Source of the DNA: Roseovarius litoreus
GTDB lineage: Bacteria > Pseudomonadota > Alphaproteobacteria > Rhodobacterales > Rhodobacteraceae
NCBI RefSeq assembly: GCF_900142765.1
Contig: NZ_FRCB01000006.1
Span: 62,001 to 126,000, forward strand
Length of the DNA: 64,000 nucleotides
Direction of reading: 5' to 3'
Shown here: positions 1 through 15,488 of the stretch, piece by piece
How the letters are laid out: every line of letters starts with the position of its first letter
How positions within the stretch are numbered: the first letter of the stretch is position 1
Position numbers and translations under genes: made by a program
The notes under the pieces: model-generated
The model's database searches: none
Seen by the model: only the letters and a program-made list of their open reading frames with translations
Told to the model about the DNA's origin: nothing

Positions 1-1221
1 GACCGTGAGGTCGAGCCGCATTTTTCACGTCCCGTACGCCAGATCGTTCTGATGCTGGTGGTGCTTGGCCTGACCGGGGCCGGGGCCGTTCTGGCGGCGC
101 CGAGGGTGATGCCGGTCTTCGAGGCGAACCCGTGGCTGAACGGGTTCATCCTGTTCGTCTTCTGCATCGGGGTGGTGGCCTGTTTCTGGCAGGTGGTTCA
201 GCTGATCGGATCGGTGCGCTGGATCGAAGGATTCGCCGCACAGCATCCCGGCCACGAGATGGTCAAGGCGCCGCAATTGCTGGCGCCGCTGGCCACCTTG
301 CTGCGCCAGCGCGGCAAGCGGATGCAGATCGCTTCGGGATCGGCGCGGTCGATCCTCGATTCGGTGGCGCAGCGGATCGACGAAGAGCGGGAGATCACCC
401 GGTATATCGTCAACATGCTCATCTTCCTTGGTCTTCTGGGCACGTTCTATGGTCTTGCGACCACGGTTCCGGCCGTGGTGGACACCATCCGCAGCCTTGC
501 GCCGCAGGAGGGTGAGGGCGGTGTGGATGTGTTCAACCGCCTGATGACCGGGCTTGAGGCGCAGCTGGGCGGGATGGGCGTGGCCTTTGCCTCGTCGCTG
601 CTGGGGCTGGCGGGATCGCTGGTGGTGGGTCTTCTGGAGCTATTCGCAAGCCATGGGCAGAACCGGTTCTATCGCGAGTTGGAGGAATGGATGTCCACCA
701 TCACGCGGGTGGGATTTTCCAGTGGTGACGGCGAACAGGGCGGCGAGGCGCATGTCATGGCCCCCGTGCTGGACCAGATGGCCGAGCAGATGGAAAGCCT
801 GCAGATGATGCTGACCCAATCGGATGTCAGCCGCGCCATGGTGGATGAAAAGCTGGGCGTGCTGGCGGATTCGATCGAACGTCTGACGCACCGGATGAGC
901 GATACAAACCCGATCACCGCCGCGTTGAGCCGGGTTGCCGAGGGGCAGGAGCGGTTGATCGAAGTCATGTACGAGCGTCAGGCCCATGGCGGTGACGGTC
1001 TGGATGCCGAAAGCCGGATGCGGCTCCGGTCGATCGATGTGCAGATGCTGCGCATCCTCGAAGAAATCAGCGCCGGCCGGCAGGAGACGATGACCGAGTT
1101 GCGCACCGATCTGGCGGCGCTGACGCGGGTGTTCAACCAGATGCGCAGCCCGGCCCGTGATCTGGCCCGTGATACGGCGCGCGATCCGGCGCAGGGTCCG
1201 GGCGACAGGCAGGAGAGCTAG
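1..1221 (+). CDS. MotA/TolQ/ExbB-family proton channel subunit, 5' end outside window
   Basis: The reading frame is open from the first base, so the true start lies upstream; the first in-window ATG at 52 falls inside a membrane segment. About four hydrophobic stretches are visible. The last two (around nt 410-480 and 570-650) carry the glycine-rich signature of the MotA/TolQ/ExbB domain, GLLGTFYGL and a GMGVAFASSLLG block. A cytoplasmic tail of about 170 residues follows, probably helical. Family members form the pentameric ion channel that powers a MotB/ExbD/TolR-type partner, and such a partner follows 3 bp downstream. The family call is firm, but the cellular process is not known from the sequence. 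No TonB, TolA or flagellar gene is nearby. Confidence 0.85.
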   Translation, partial: DREVEPHFSRPVRQIVLMLVVLGLTGAGAVLAAPRVMPVFEANPWLNGFILFVFCIGVVACFWQVVQLIGSVRWIEGFAAQHPGHEMVKAPQLLAPLATLLRQRGKRMQIASGSARSILDSVAQRIDEEREITRYIVNMLIFLGLLGTFYGLATTVPAVVDTIRSLAPQEGEGGVDVFNRLMTGLEAQLGGMGVAFASSLLGLAGSLVVGLLELFASHGQNRFYRELEEWMSTITRVGFSSGDGEQGGEAHVMAPVLDQMAEQMESLQMMLTQSDVSRAMVDEKLGVLADSIERLTHRMSDTNPITAALSRVAEGQERLIEVMYERQAHGGDGLDAESRMRLRSIDVQMLRILEEISAGRQETMTELRTDLAALTRVFNQMRSPARDLARDTARDPAQGPGDRQES

Positions 1222-1224
1222 GCG

Positions 1225-3024
1225 ATGGCGCTTTCCCGGCGCACAGGTGCACGGTTCCAGGCCTCGATCTGGCCGGGTTTCGTGGATGCGATGACCGGGC
1301 TTTTGCTGGTGCTGATGTTCGTTCTGACGATCTTCATGGTCGTGCAATTCGTGCTGCGCGAAACCATCAGCGGACAGGCGAGCGAATTGGACGAGCTGTC
1401 CGCCGAAGTGGCCGCACTGGCCGAGGCGCTGGGGCTGGAGCAGGACCGCAATGCCACGCTGACCGAACGGGTCGGGGAACTGAGCAGCACCTTGAGTGAT
1501 GCGCGCGAGCGCCAGGAGGCGCAGGCGGCGCTGATCGCCTCGCAGGAGTTGGCCCTGGACGAGGCCCGCACCCGGATCGCCAGTTTCGAGGAACAGGTGG
1601 CCGGGTTGTTGGCCGCGCGCGATCAGGCGCTCGGGCAGGTGGCCGATCTGGAAGGACAACGCGCCGAGCTGTTGTCCGAGCAGGAGGCTTTGCAACTGGC
1701 GCTGGCGGATCTGCGCGGCGAGGTGGATGCACAGGCCGAGGCCGCGCGACTGGCCGCGGCCCGCCGCGAGGCGCTGGAGGCGCTGATCGCCGATCTGCGG
1801 ACCGAGGCCGAGCAAAGCGACGAGGCGCGCGCCGCGCTGAGTGCGCAAGTGGCCGATCTGGAGGCCGAACTGAGCCAAGAGGAACAGGCGCGACTGGCCG
1901 AGGCCGCCGCCGCCGAGGCGCTGCGCGCAAGATTGCAGAACGCCGATGCGGAACTGACCGCCATGACCCTTGCGCTGGAGGAACAGCGCCGCCGCGCCGA
2001 GGACACGCTGACCCTGCTGGCGGCTGCCGAGGATGCGCAGGAGGATCTGGATGCGCGGCTGGCCGCGGCGCTTGCGGCGCGCGAGACTGCCGATGAGACG
2101 CTGGCGGCCAAGGATGCGCGGATCGCCGAGCTTGAGGCTCGGCTGTCCCAGACCGAGGCGCAGTCGATGGAGGCCGAAGAGTTGCGCGCGCGTCTGACGG
2201 CGGCGCTGGCGGAGAAACTGGCCGCCGAAGAGCAGGCCGACACCGCCCTGACCGAAGCCGAGGCGCGCGCGGCCCTTCTGGCGCAGGCCCGGGACCGGCT
2301 GGCCGACCAGCAGGAGCTGGCGAGCGAAGCGCAGAAGCAACAGGCGTTGTTGAACAGGCAGGTGGCGGCGCTGCGCGATCAGCTGGGCCAGCTTCAGGCG
2401 CTTCTTGATGACGCCAAGGCGCGCGAGGCGGCGCAGGATGTGCAGCTGCAGTCGCTGGGCAACGAGTTGAACACGGCGCTGGCGCGGGTCGCCGCCGAAG
2501 AGCGCCGCCGCCGAGAGGCCGAAGAGGCGCGCGCCCGCTTGCTGGAAGAGCAGAATGCCGATCTCGAGCGGTATCGGTCGGAATTCTTTGGACGGCTGCG
2601 CGATGTTCTGGGCGCGCAGGAGGGCATCCGCATCGAAGGCGATCGGTTCGTGTTTTCCTCCGAGGTGCTGTTTGCGCCCGGTGAGGCGGAATTGTCAGGC
2701 GCGGGTCAGAGGGAGGTTGCCAAGGTCGCGGAAATCTTCCGCAGCGTCACCGACGATATCCCCGAGGGGATCGACTGGGTCTTGCAGGTGGACGGGCATA
2801 CCGACGATGTGCCGGTGCGCCCGGGTGCTGCCTTCGAGGATAACTGGGAATTGAGCATGGCGCGCGCCCTGTCGGTGGTGCGCTACATGATCGACACGCT
2901 GGGATTGCCGCCCGAGCGGCTCTCGGCCAACGGGTTCGGGCAGTATCAGCCGGTCAATCCGGACGACACGCCCGAGGCTCGCGCGCAGAACCGTCGCATC
3001 GAGTTGAAATTCACCGGCAAGTAG
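1225..3024 (+). CDS. MotB/OmpA-like protein with single TM and long periplasmic coiled coil
   Basis: A 599-residue protein that starts 3 bp after the channel gene, so the pair is surely co-translated. Residues 16-42 form one membrane helix, with an aspartate at residue 21 in the context PGFVDAMTG, where MotB and ExbD carry their proton-binding Asp. Residues of about 45-450 are almost pure Ala/Glu/Arg/Leu/Gln heptads, that is, a very long coiled coil. From about residue 455 an OmpA/MotB peptidoglycan-binding domain follows, with GHTDDVPV, NWELS and RAQNRRIEL. MotB proteins are usually near 300 residues, so the coiled coil is a large insertion. Inference: an ion-driven motor whose stator or lever reaches through the periplasm to the wall. 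Confidence 0.85.
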   Translation: MALSRRTGARFQASIWPGFVDAMTGLLLVLMFVLTIFMVVQFVLRETISGQASELDELSAEVAALAEALGLEQDRNATLTERVGELSSTLSDARERQEAQAALIASQELALDEARTRIASFEEQVAGLLAARDQALGQVADLEGQRAELLSEQEALQLALADLRGEVDAQAEAARLAAARREALEALIADLRTEAEQSDEARAALSAQVADLEAELSQEEQARLAEAAAAEALRARLQNADAELTAMTLALEEQRRRAEDTLTLLAAAEDAQEDLDARLAAALAARETADETLAAKDARIAELEARLSQTEAQSMEAEELRARLTAALAEKLAAEEQADTALTEAEARAALLAQARDRLADQQELASEAQKQQALLNRQVAALRDQLGQLQALLDDAKAREAAQDVQLQSLGNELNTALARVAAEERRRREAEEARARLLEEQNADLERYRSEFFGRLRDVLGAQEGIRIEGDRFVFSSEVLFAPGEAELSGAGQREVAKVAEIFRSVTDDIPEGIDWVLQVDGHTDDVPVRPGAAFEDNWELSMARALSVVRYMIDTLGLPPERLSANGFGQYQPVNPDDTPEARAQNRRIELKFTGK

Positions 3025-3048
3025 GTCACCGGCAAGTGAGGGCCGGGA

Positions 3049-4034
3049 TCAGTTCGGGCTGATGGTGATATCGGCGTGGCGCACGGCGATCAGGCGACCC
3101 TCGCGCGTCAGTTGGACATAGCCGCGATACGCGCCCGGCTGCCAGCCCGACTGCGGCGCGCGGCGGCCATAGGCGCGAAAAAGCTGGGCTTGCGGATCCT
3201 CGAGCGTGACCTCATGGGCGAACACCTCGCCCTCGGGGCCGGAGGCGGTGAGCGTCATCACATCGCCCGGGCGGGCGTAAAAGACATGACCATAAAGCAC
3301 GAGAGGCGTGTCGGGCGTGGCGGCGGGCAGGCGGGCGGCGCCGGATTTCACATCCTCGAAATCGGGCACACCGTTCGAAAAGCCTGCGGTGAAAAGCCCC
3401 GCACGGTCATAATCCGGCGCGTCCCGCCAGAGCCCGTCGCCTGCATTCACGCCGCATGTATCGCGGTTTTCGGGGTTGAACGGGTCGACGATGGCACCGT
3501 CCTTGAGCACGCCCAGATGCACATGCGGCACATTGGTCAGACCGCTGAGACCGACGAGGCCCAGCACATCGCCCGCCGCGACCTGCTGGCCGGTCTCGAC
3601 CGTGATGCTGCCGCGCGCCATGTGGCAATAGAGCGTCTGCCAGCCGCCGCCGTGGTCGATGCGCACCGCGTTGCCGCATTCGCGCCCTTCGATCGAGGCG
3701 CGGGTGGCGTCGGTGACGGCGACATCCTCCATCCCGTCGCGGGTGGCGGCGACTGTGCCGGGGGCGGCGGCCAGCACGTTGACACCGGCCTCCATCGCTT
3801 CGAAGGAAATCAGTACGATATCGGTGCCGCGGTGGTCGTCACGGCTTTTGAGACCGCAGGTGTAATCGCGCTGCCCGGGGCCGGGATCGGCGTCGACATA
3901 ATCCTCGACATAGCAGGTCTGCCCGAGAACGCAGTCGATGGGCAGGTCCAAGACCGGAGGTTCGGCCGCCGCGGGAACGGCGGCCGACAGGAGGCTGATC
4001 GCAAGGGCAAACCCTGCCCCGTTGAGCGGGCGCA

Positions 4035-4035
<1 letters not shown>
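3049..4035 (-). CDS. Secreted M23-family (LytM) peptidoglycan endopeptidase
   Basis: A 328-residue protein with a clear Sec signal peptide (residues 1-24, cleavage near AAAEP). The zinc-binding pattern of M23 peptidases is complete: HRGTD (His68, Asp72) and HVHLGV (His171, His173), plus a further conserved His in YCHMA (about 138). These enzymes cut cell-wall cross-bridges or activate amidases in the periplasm. Its ATG overlaps the clpA stop codon by one base (TGATG), so it is probably translated with clpA, although the functions seem unrelated. Its 3' end faces the OmpA/MotB-like gene, leaving 24 bp between stops. Confidence 0.9.
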
Positions 4036-6368
<2,333 letters not shown>

Positions 6369-6522
6369 GTCGTGCTCCTTCTGATCTGGGCCGTGGCGGG
6401 ATGCCGACGACCTTGGCCTCATAGTATTAAAGTTTGGTCGATATGGACGACTCTTCAAGTTTTTTCTGGAGCCGCCCGGTCACTTTTGATGGCAGAAGAC
6501 TGCATTTGCGGCATCTGGTTCG

Positions 6523-7290
6523 TCAGAACCGATCCTTGCGCCCGCGGATTTCGGCGAACACCTTGGCAGGATCGGCCCCGACCATGCCGAGATGGGCCTG
6601 AATGTCCGGATCGGACGCCCGCAGAAACGGGTTTGTGGCCAGCTCCTCGGACAGTTTCGAGGGCACGGTAGGATGGCCTTTTTCGCGCGCCGCGTCGATC
6701 GCGGCTGCACGGGATGTAAGCGCTGCGTTCGCGGGGTCAATGGTCAGCGCGAATTTGGCATTGGCCTGCGTGTATTCATGGCCCGAATAGACGGTCGTAT
6801 CCGAGGGCAGTGCAGCCAGGCGCGAGAGGCTGTCATACATCTGGTCCATGGTCCCTTCGAACACCCGGCCGCAGCCAAGCGCCATCAGGCTGTCCGCACT
6901 GAAGAGCGCGGCACTTTCGGGGAAATAGAAGGCGATATGGCCCACGGTATGCCCCGGCACCTCGATCACCTCGGCGATGAGATTGCCGATGATGATGCTG
7001 TCGCCATCCGCCACCGCGATGTCGAGCGGCGGCAGGCGGTGCGCATCGGCGGCGGCCCCCACGACCTTGGCGGGCGCGGCCTCGAGCAGGGCCTCGAGCC
7101 CCTGAACATGGTCGGCGTGATGATGCGTCAGCAGCACATGGCTGAGCGTCCAGTCGTTCTCTTCGAGCATGGCGAGGATCGGGGCCGCGTCGGGCACGTC
7201 GATCGCGGCGGTCTGCCCGGTGTCGGGATCATGCGCCAGAAAGGCATAGTTGTCGGACAGGCAGGGAATGGTTTCGATCTGCAAGGCCAT
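6523..7290 (-). CDS. gloB: Hydroxyacylglutathione hydrolase (glyoxalase II)
   Basis: A 255-residue metallo-beta-lactamase-fold enzyme that hydrolyses S-lactoylglutathione to lactate and glutathione, the second step of methylglyoxal detoxification. The dinuclear metal motif THHHADH is at residues 55-61, and the N-terminus (IETIPCLSDNYAF) is typical of GloB. The start at 7290 is supported by a GGGGA ribosome site; the much longer open frame upstream is non-coding. It is divergent from a methyltransferase gene with 48 bp between starts, so both promoters must lie in or overlap that short gap. Confidence 0.95.
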   Translation of the reverse strand: MALQIETIPCLSDNYAFLAHDPDTGQTAAIDVPDAAPILAMLEENDWTLSHVLLTHHHADHVQGLEALLEAAPAKVVGAAADAHRLPPLDIAVADGDSIIIGNLIAEVIEVPGHTVGHIAFYFPESAALFSADSLMALGCGRVFEGTMDQMYDSLSRLAALPSDTTVYSGHEYTQANAKFALTIDPANAALTSRAAAIDAAREKGHPTVPSKLSEELATNPFLRASDPDIQAHLGMVGADPAKVFAEIRGRKDRF

Positions 7291-7338
7291 GGTGTTTTCC
7301 CCTTTGCCGGTTAATGTTAGCGTCAAGAGTGACCGATC

Positions 7339-8100
7339 ATGGACCCGTCTGCAATGCATCTCGACGTGCAGGACCTTCGCAACTTCTATTATCGCAGCCA
7401 GTTGGGGCGCGCGGCACAGGCGGCTGTGCGAAAGGAAGTGCTGTCCTTCTGGCCCGAGGCGCATGGGCAGACGGTGGCGGGTTATGGCTTTGCGGTGCCG
7501 TTCCTGAGGCCTTACCTCGAGGATGCCCGTCGGGTGATCGGCCTCATGCCGGGGCCGCAGGGGGTGATCGCCTGGCCGCAGGGCCTGCCCAACGTGTCGG
7601 TGCTGTGCGAGGAAACCATGTGGCCGCTGGAAACCGGGCATGTGGACAAGCTTCTGGTGGTGCACGGGCTGGAGACCAGCGAGAATCCCGGCGCGCTTCT
7701 GGAGGAATGCTGGCGCGTGCTGGGGCCGGGGGGATCGGCGCTGTTCATCGTGCCGAACCGGGCGGGGCTGTGGTCGCGCTCGGATCGTACGCCGTTCGGC
7801 TTTGGCCGGCCCTACAGCCAGTCGCAGCTTGAAAGCCAATTGAAGCTGCACAATTTCCTGCCGCTGCGCCATGCCACGACGCTTTATCAGCCGCCCTCGG
7901 AGCGGCGGATCTGGCGCAAGACCTCGATGTTCTGGGAAACCCTGGGGGTGAAGATGTCGGTGGTGCTGTCGGGGGGCGTTCTGCTGGTGGAGGCGACCAA
8001 GCGGGTGCATGCCTCGTCGGGTCCGGGTCTGCGCGAGACGGTGCGCAAGCCGCTCGAGGCGCTCAAGCCCAAACCCAAGCCCGAGGCGAAACCGATCTGA
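7339..8100 (+). CDS. Class I SAM-dependent methyltransferase-like protein
   Basis: A 253-residue protein. The central part has the layout of a class I methyltransferase: an acidic/hydrophobic strand (LLVVHGLET), then [21 protein letters not shown], the usual post-motif III segment. The N-terminal motif I is degenerate, so substrate and even activity are uncertain. The C-terminal 30 residues are Lys/Pro-rich (repeated KPKP) and probably disordered. Start choice is open: ATG 7339 or ATG 7354 ([14 protein letters not shown]); neither has a strong ribosome site. The divergent gloB next door is a common rhodobacterial pairing as I recall it, but this was not checked. Confidence 0.75.
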   Translation: MDPSAMHLDVQDLRNFYYRSQLGRAAQAAVRKEVLSFWPEAHGQTVAGYGFAVPFLRPYLEDARRVIGLMPGPQGVIAWPQGLPNVSVLCEETMWPLETGHVDKLLVVHGLETSENPGALLEECWRVLGPGGSALFIVPNRAGLWSRSDRTPFGFGRPYSQSQLESQLKLHNFLPLRHATTLYQPPSERRIWRKTSMFWETLGVKMSVVLSGGVLLVEATKRVHASSGPGLRETVRKPLEALKPKPKPEAKPI

Positions 8101-8123
8101 GCGAAGCGCGCCCTGCCGCGCGA

Positions 8124-8465
8124 TCAGGCGGCGCGGCCAAGGCGCGCACGGATCAGCCCCGGCACGATCCCGATCGCAATGCCGATCCCGTCGGCCAGAA
8201 GATCGCCCCATTCCGCGCTGCGCCCGACAAACGGCTGGATCAGTTCGATCGCCGCGCCATAGGCAAAGGCGCAAGGCGCCAGCCAGCGGATCGACGCAGG
8301 CCGCGTCAGCGACAGGGGCAGCACCAGAAGGCAGAAGGCCAGCGCATGGATCTGCTTGTCGCTCAAAGGCCAGGGGATGCCGGCGCCACCGGGCGGGCTG
8401 AGCGTGCCCCAGGCGATCGTGAGCGCCAGGGCAAGGGTCAGAACGGTTGTGATGCGCTGCGTCAT
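8124..8465 (-). CDS. VanZ-like small membrane protein
   Basis: A 113-residue protein with about three to four hydrophobic helices. It contains the SDKQIHALAF and GAAIELIQPFVGRSAEWGDLLADGIG segments typical of the VanZ-like superfamily (conserved His, Glu and Asp-rich ends of helices). Members are of unclear function; the namesake gives low-level teicoplanin resistance, but chromosomal copies like this one should not be read as resistance genes. I use the ATG at 8465; the frame stays open to 8567, and no good ribosome site distinguishes the two. It is convergent with the methyltransferase gene. Confidence 0.7.
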   Translation of the reverse strand: MTQRITTVLTLALALTIAWGTLSPPGGAGIPWPLSDKQIHALAFCLLVLPLSLTRPASIRWLAPCAFAYGAAIELIQPFVGRSAEWGDLLADGIGIAIGIVPGLIRARLGRAA

Positions 8466-8893
8466 TGGGGCCTTTTGCGCCGGGTGTGGGACGGATCGGA
8501 TCGTGCGGGCGCGCCGTGGAACTGCCGCGCCTTGCCGCAGCGTCCGGATACACGCCTTATTGTGCAAGGAAAAGACGGCTGCTGGTTGATAGCGTTAACG
8601 TGTGCGGGGCGGTATTGCACAGGGCTTGTGCACAGGAATCGCGAAATATGTGGAAATTCGCGACTTTTTCGGTAGGTAAAATGAGCGCAAACGGTCGCAG
8701 GATCGGCAAGTATCTGAAATCATGGAAAATTCAGCTTCAGGTAACGCGGATCGTGTAGCTTGCTAGGTGCGCAAGGCTCTGCTACACCCACGCCGAATTC
8801 CGGTGTTTTGAAAACTTGAACGCCTGTCAACTCCCCCGGGACGGCGCGATCCGTCGTACTGCAACCCGGGGCCAGAAAATCGGAAGGGTGGAC
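8466..8893. other. 428-bp intergenic region upstream of the F1 operon
   Basis: This gap separates the divergent VanZ-like gene and atpH, so promoters for both should lie here. It is more AT-rich than its surroundings around 8580-8760. I see no confident -35/-10 pair, no RNA gene and no convincing ORF. Short open frames in it lack ribosome sites and recognisable protein sequence. Confidence 0.5.
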
Positions 8894-9454
8894 GTGTCCG
8901 AACCAGCTTCGATCTCCTCCGGCATCGCCGAGCGCTATGCCACCGCCATTTTCGAGATTGCGAAAGAGAGCAAGTCTCTGCCCAAGCTTGAATCCAACAT
9001 CGACGATCTGCGTGCCGCACTGGCCGAAAGTGCGGAACTGCGCGACGTGATCTCGTCGCCCGTTCTGGCACGGGCCGATCAGGCCAAGGTCATGGATGCG
9101 ATCGCCAAGAAGATGAAGCTCGAGACCGTTGTGGCCAATGGCCTGGCGGTCATGGCGGGCAAGCGTCGTCTGTTCGTTCTGCCGCATCTGCTGAAGCATC
9201 TCAGCGCGATGATCGCCGACGACAAGGGTGAAGTGACCGCCGACGTGACCAGCGCCAAGGCGCTGACCAAGGCGCAGTCCGACAAGCTGGCCAAGACGCT
9301 GACCGCCCGTGTCGGCAAGGACGTCAAGATCAATGCGACCGTCGATGAAAGTCTCATCGGCGGTCTCGTCGTAAAGGTGGGCTCGAAAATGATCGACACC
9401 TCGATCCGCTCGCGCCTGAATTCCCTACAGAATGCAATGAAAGAGGTCGGATAA
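8894..9454 (+). CDS. atpH: F1F0 ATP synthase delta subunit
   Basis: A 186-residue delta (OSCP) subunit, the peripheral-stalk link between F1 and the b subunits. The N-terminal helical domain ([18 protein letters not shown]) and the C-terminal segment [23 protein letters not shown] are typical. The chosen GTG at 8894 has a GGAAGG site six bases upstream and gives the usual family length; the frame upstream to 8816 is open but unlike the family. It is the first gene of the F1 operon; the stop codon directly abuts the atpA start. Confidence 0.95.
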   Translation: MSEPASISSGIAERYATAIFEIAKESKSLPKLESNIDDLRAALAESAELRDVISSPVLARADQAKVMDAIAKKMKLETVVANGLAVMAGKRRLFVLPHLLKHLSAMIADDKGEVTADVTSAKALTKAQSDKLAKTLTARVGKDVKINATVDESLIGGLVVKVGSKMIDTSIRSRLNSLQNAMKEVG

Positions 9455-10993
<1,539 letters not shown>

Positions 10994-11008
10994 GGGGGAG
11001 ATAAGGCA

Positions 11009-13338
<2,330 letters not shown>

Positions 13339-13346
13339 TGACTGCT

Positions 13347-13390
13347 GCCCCCGTGCGTGTCGGACCGAACCGTCCGGCGCTTGCGGGGGC
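13347..13390 (+). promoter_or_regulatory. Intercistronic hairpin between atpD and atpC
   Basis: GCCCCCG (13347-13353) pairs with CGGGGGC (13384-13390). Inside it, CGGAC and GTCCG form a second stem. The element ends about ten bases before the atpC ribosome site (AAGGAGG). It has no T-run, so it is more likely an mRNA processing or stability element, or a partial attenuator, than a full terminator. Confidence 0.5.
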
Positions 13391-13409
13391 CTCACAAGGA
13401 GGCCCATGA

Positions 13410-13835
13410 ATGGCTGATACAGTGCATTTCGATCTGGTGTCGCCCGAGCGGCGTCTTGTGTCGGTGGACGCGACCGAAGTTCGCATTCCCGGCGCGGAAG
13501 GCGACCTGACGGCCATGGCCCAGCACAGCCCGCTTATCACGACCCTGCGCCCCGGTATCGTGACGGTGACCGGTCCGAACGGGACCGCCGATTACGTCGT
13601 GACCGGCGGCTTCGCCGAGATCGACGGCGGCAGCGTCTCGGTGCTTGCCGAGCGTGCGATCCCGCGCGACGAGATCACGCAAGCGCAGTACAAGGCGCTG
13701 GTGGACGAAGCGACCGAAAAGCTGGCCAAGGCGCAGGAAACCTTCGTCAACGAGCCCGGCCCGGTGGATGACGCGGCCAAGCTCCTGTCCGACATGGTCG
13801 CCATGGGCGATCACATCGGCCTGTCGCCCAACTGA
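13410..13835 (+). CDS. atpC: F1 ATP synthase epsilon subunit
   Basis: A 141-residue epsilon subunit with the N-terminal beta-sandwich ([19 protein letters not shown], and the [17 protein letters not shown] loop) and a helical C-terminal arm. Epsilon couples rotation to the c-ring and inhibits ATP hydrolysis. It is the last gene of the operon and is followed by a rho-independent terminator. An ATG four bases upstream in another frame is ignored. Confidence 0.96.
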   Translation: MADTVHFDLVSPERRLVSVDATEVRIPGAEGDLTAMAQHSPLITTLRPGIVTVTGPNGTADYVVTGGFAEIDGGSVSVLAERAIPRDEITQAQYKALVDEATEKLAKAQETFVNEPGPVDDAAKLLSDMVAMGDHIGLSPN

Positions 13836-13858
13836 GCACAGCCCGGTTCCGGATGTCG

Positions 13859-13892
13859 AAAAGGGCTCCATAGTGGGCCCTTTTCCTTTTTT
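13859..13892 (+). terminator. Rho-independent terminator of the atp operon
   Basis: AAAAGGGC (13859-13866) pairs perfectly with GCCCTTTT (13877-13884) around a ten-base loop and runs on into CCTTTTTT. It lies 24 bp after the atpC stop. Confidence 0.9.
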
Positions 13893-13949
13893 GGTTCCAA
13901 ATTTTGCCCCAAACCGATACTAGTCTCGCTTCGATGACAGGTTGAGCAA

Positions 13950-14300
13950 ATGAAGCATCTTACGAGCCGCACCATCGGCATAGATCAGGGCGAAGACGTG
14001 CTGTTCTCGGATTACGAGGATGGCGGTGTCATGTGGACCGGCAACGGCCCGCGGGAGCGCCGCAAGAGCCTGCGCTTTTCCGAGCCGTTCAAGACCCCGC
14101 CTGTGGTGCATGTCTCGTTGTCGATGTGGGATATGGACAGCGCCACCAACGCGCGCGCCGATGTGGCCGCCGAAAAGATCACCACGACCGGCTTCGACAT
14201 CGTGTTCCGCACATGGGGCGATACGCGCGTGGCGCGCTCGCGCATCCGCTGGATGGCGATCGGCGAATTGGCGCATGAGGACGACTGGGACCTTTACTGA
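13950..14300 (+). CDS. H-type lectin domain protein
   Basis: A 116-residue protein without a signal peptide. The pattern SLRFSEPFKTPPVVHVSLSMWDMD followed by a central beta region and a conserved tryptophan (FRTWGDTRVARSRIRWMAIG) matches the H-type (discoidin/Helix pomatia agglutinin-like) lectin fold, in which a Phe-Pro-x-x-x-Pro-x-Val segment leads the sandwich. These domains bind GalNAc-type sugars in invertebrates; in bacteria their ligands are unknown. It is probably monocistronic, between the atp terminator and the convergent prs gene. Confidence 0.7.
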   Translation: MKHLTSRTIGIDQGEDVLFSDYEDGGVMWTGNGPRERRKSLRFSEPFKTPPVVHVSLSMWDMDSATNARADVAAEKITTTGFDIVFRTWGDTRVARSRIRWMAIGELAHEDDWDLY

Positions 14301-14363
14301 TCCTTTTGCCTGCCACGCCAAAGGCTTGCCGGCCCTTGCGGGCCGACGCGCCCGGTACCTGCC

Positions 14364-15380
14364 TCAGCCGCCGAACTGACCTTCGTAGATCGGCTCCAGC
14401 GTCTCGGTTTCGAAGAGCGACGACACCGACGTGCCGTTCCAGATGTTCAGGATCGCCTGCGCGAAGATCGGCGCGGTGGGGATGATCCGGATGTTCGCCG
14501 CGCCCTTGACCGCCTCGGTCGGCTGGATCGTGTCGGTGATGACCAGTGATTTCATGACCGATTTGGTGATCCGGTCCACGGCCGGGCCGGACAGAACCCC
14601 GTGCGTGATATAGGCGTGAACTTCCGAGGCGCCGTTATCCATCAGCACTTGCGCCGCCTTGCACAATGTCCCTGCGGTGTCGCAGATATCGTCGACGATG
14701 ATGCATTTCTTGCCGGCCACCTCGCCGATGATGGTCATTTCGGCGATCTCGCCCGCCTTTTCGCGGCGCTTGTCCACGATCGACAGCGGCGCTTCGATCC
14801 GCTTGGCCAGTTCGCGCGCCCGCGCCACCCCGCCCACATCGGGTGAGACGACCATCACGTCGTCCATCGTGGCGCTGAATTGCTGCTTGATATCCAGCGC
14901 AAAGACCGGCGCCGCATAAAGGTTGTCCACGGGGATGTCGAAGAACCCCTGGATCTGCGTGGCGTGCAGGTCCATCGTCAGCACCCGCTCGATGCCCGCA
15001 CCGACCAGCATGTTCGCCACCAGCTTGGCCGAGATCGGCGTCCGCGCCTTGGAGCGGCGATCCTGCCGCGCATAGCCGAAATAGGGGATCACCGCCGTAA
15101 TGCGCTTGGCCGAGGAGCGGCGCAGCGCGTCGGTCATGATCAGCAGTTCCATCAGGTTGTCATTCGCCGGGTTCGAGGTGGACTGGACGATGAACATATC
15201 CTCGCCCCGGACATTCTCGTAGACCTCGACGAAGATTTCCTGATCGTTGAACCGCTCGACCCGGGCGTCGACCAGTCCGACATTCACGCCGCGATGCATG
15301 GACATGCGGCGGGCGATCGCCGTGGAAAGCTGCTTGTTGGCGTTGCCGGTGATGAGTTTCGGCTCGGGTGTTGTCGGCAT
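14364..15380 (-). CDS. prs: Ribose-phosphate pyrophosphokinase (PRPP synthetase)
   Basis: A 338-residue enzyme that makes PRPP from ribose 5-phosphate and ATP for purine, pyrimidine, His, Trp and NAD synthesis. Seen motifs: the flexible ATP region [20 protein letters not shown], the dimer/catalytic region [20 protein letters not shown], and the PRPP-binding loop [13 protein letters not shown]. The start at 15380 gives [19 protein letters not shown], the normal N-terminus; the open frame upstream is spurious. It is slightly longer than the 315-residue E. coli enzyme, as is usual in alphaproteobacteria. Confidence 0.97.
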   Translation of the reverse strand: MPTTPEPKLITGNANKQLSTAIARRMSMHRGVNVGLVDARVERFNDQEIFVEVYENVRGEDMFIVQSTSNPANDNLMELLIMTDALRRSSAKRITAVIPYFGYARQDRRSKARTPISAKLVANMLVGAGIERVLTMDLHATQIQGFFDIPVDNLYAAPVFALDIKQQFSATMDDVMVVSPDVGGVARARELAKRIEAPLSIVDKRREKAGEIAEMTIIGEVAGKKCIIVDDICDTAGTLCKAAQVLMDNGASEVHAYITHGVLSGPAVDRITKSVMKSLVITDTIQPTEAVKGAANIRIIPTAPIFAQAILNIWNGTSVSSLFETETLEPIYEGQFGG

Positions 15381-15488
15381 GAAGGAATGTCCCCGGAGTG
15401 GCTGCAGATGACAGATTCGTGACGTTGAACTCCGCTTAGCATGGGCGTAGCGTCGGGCAAAGCTGTGCCAACCGGGGAGTCCGCAAAA

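Noticed and set aside
640..2340. 566-residue open frame antisense to the OmpA/MotB-like gene
   Set aside because: It is rich in Arg, Gln, Leu and Gly without domains, mirrors the heptad coding strand, and is a typical high-GC shadow.
1..3024. Zorya defence system
   Set aside because: The long coiled coil is in the OmpA-like protein, not the channel tail, and downstream genes are a peptidase and clpA, not zorC/D/E. Genes upstream of the window are not visible.
8124..8465. VanZ-like gene as an antibiotic resistance determinant
   Set aside because: Only a small superfamily member without other van genes; no support for resistance.
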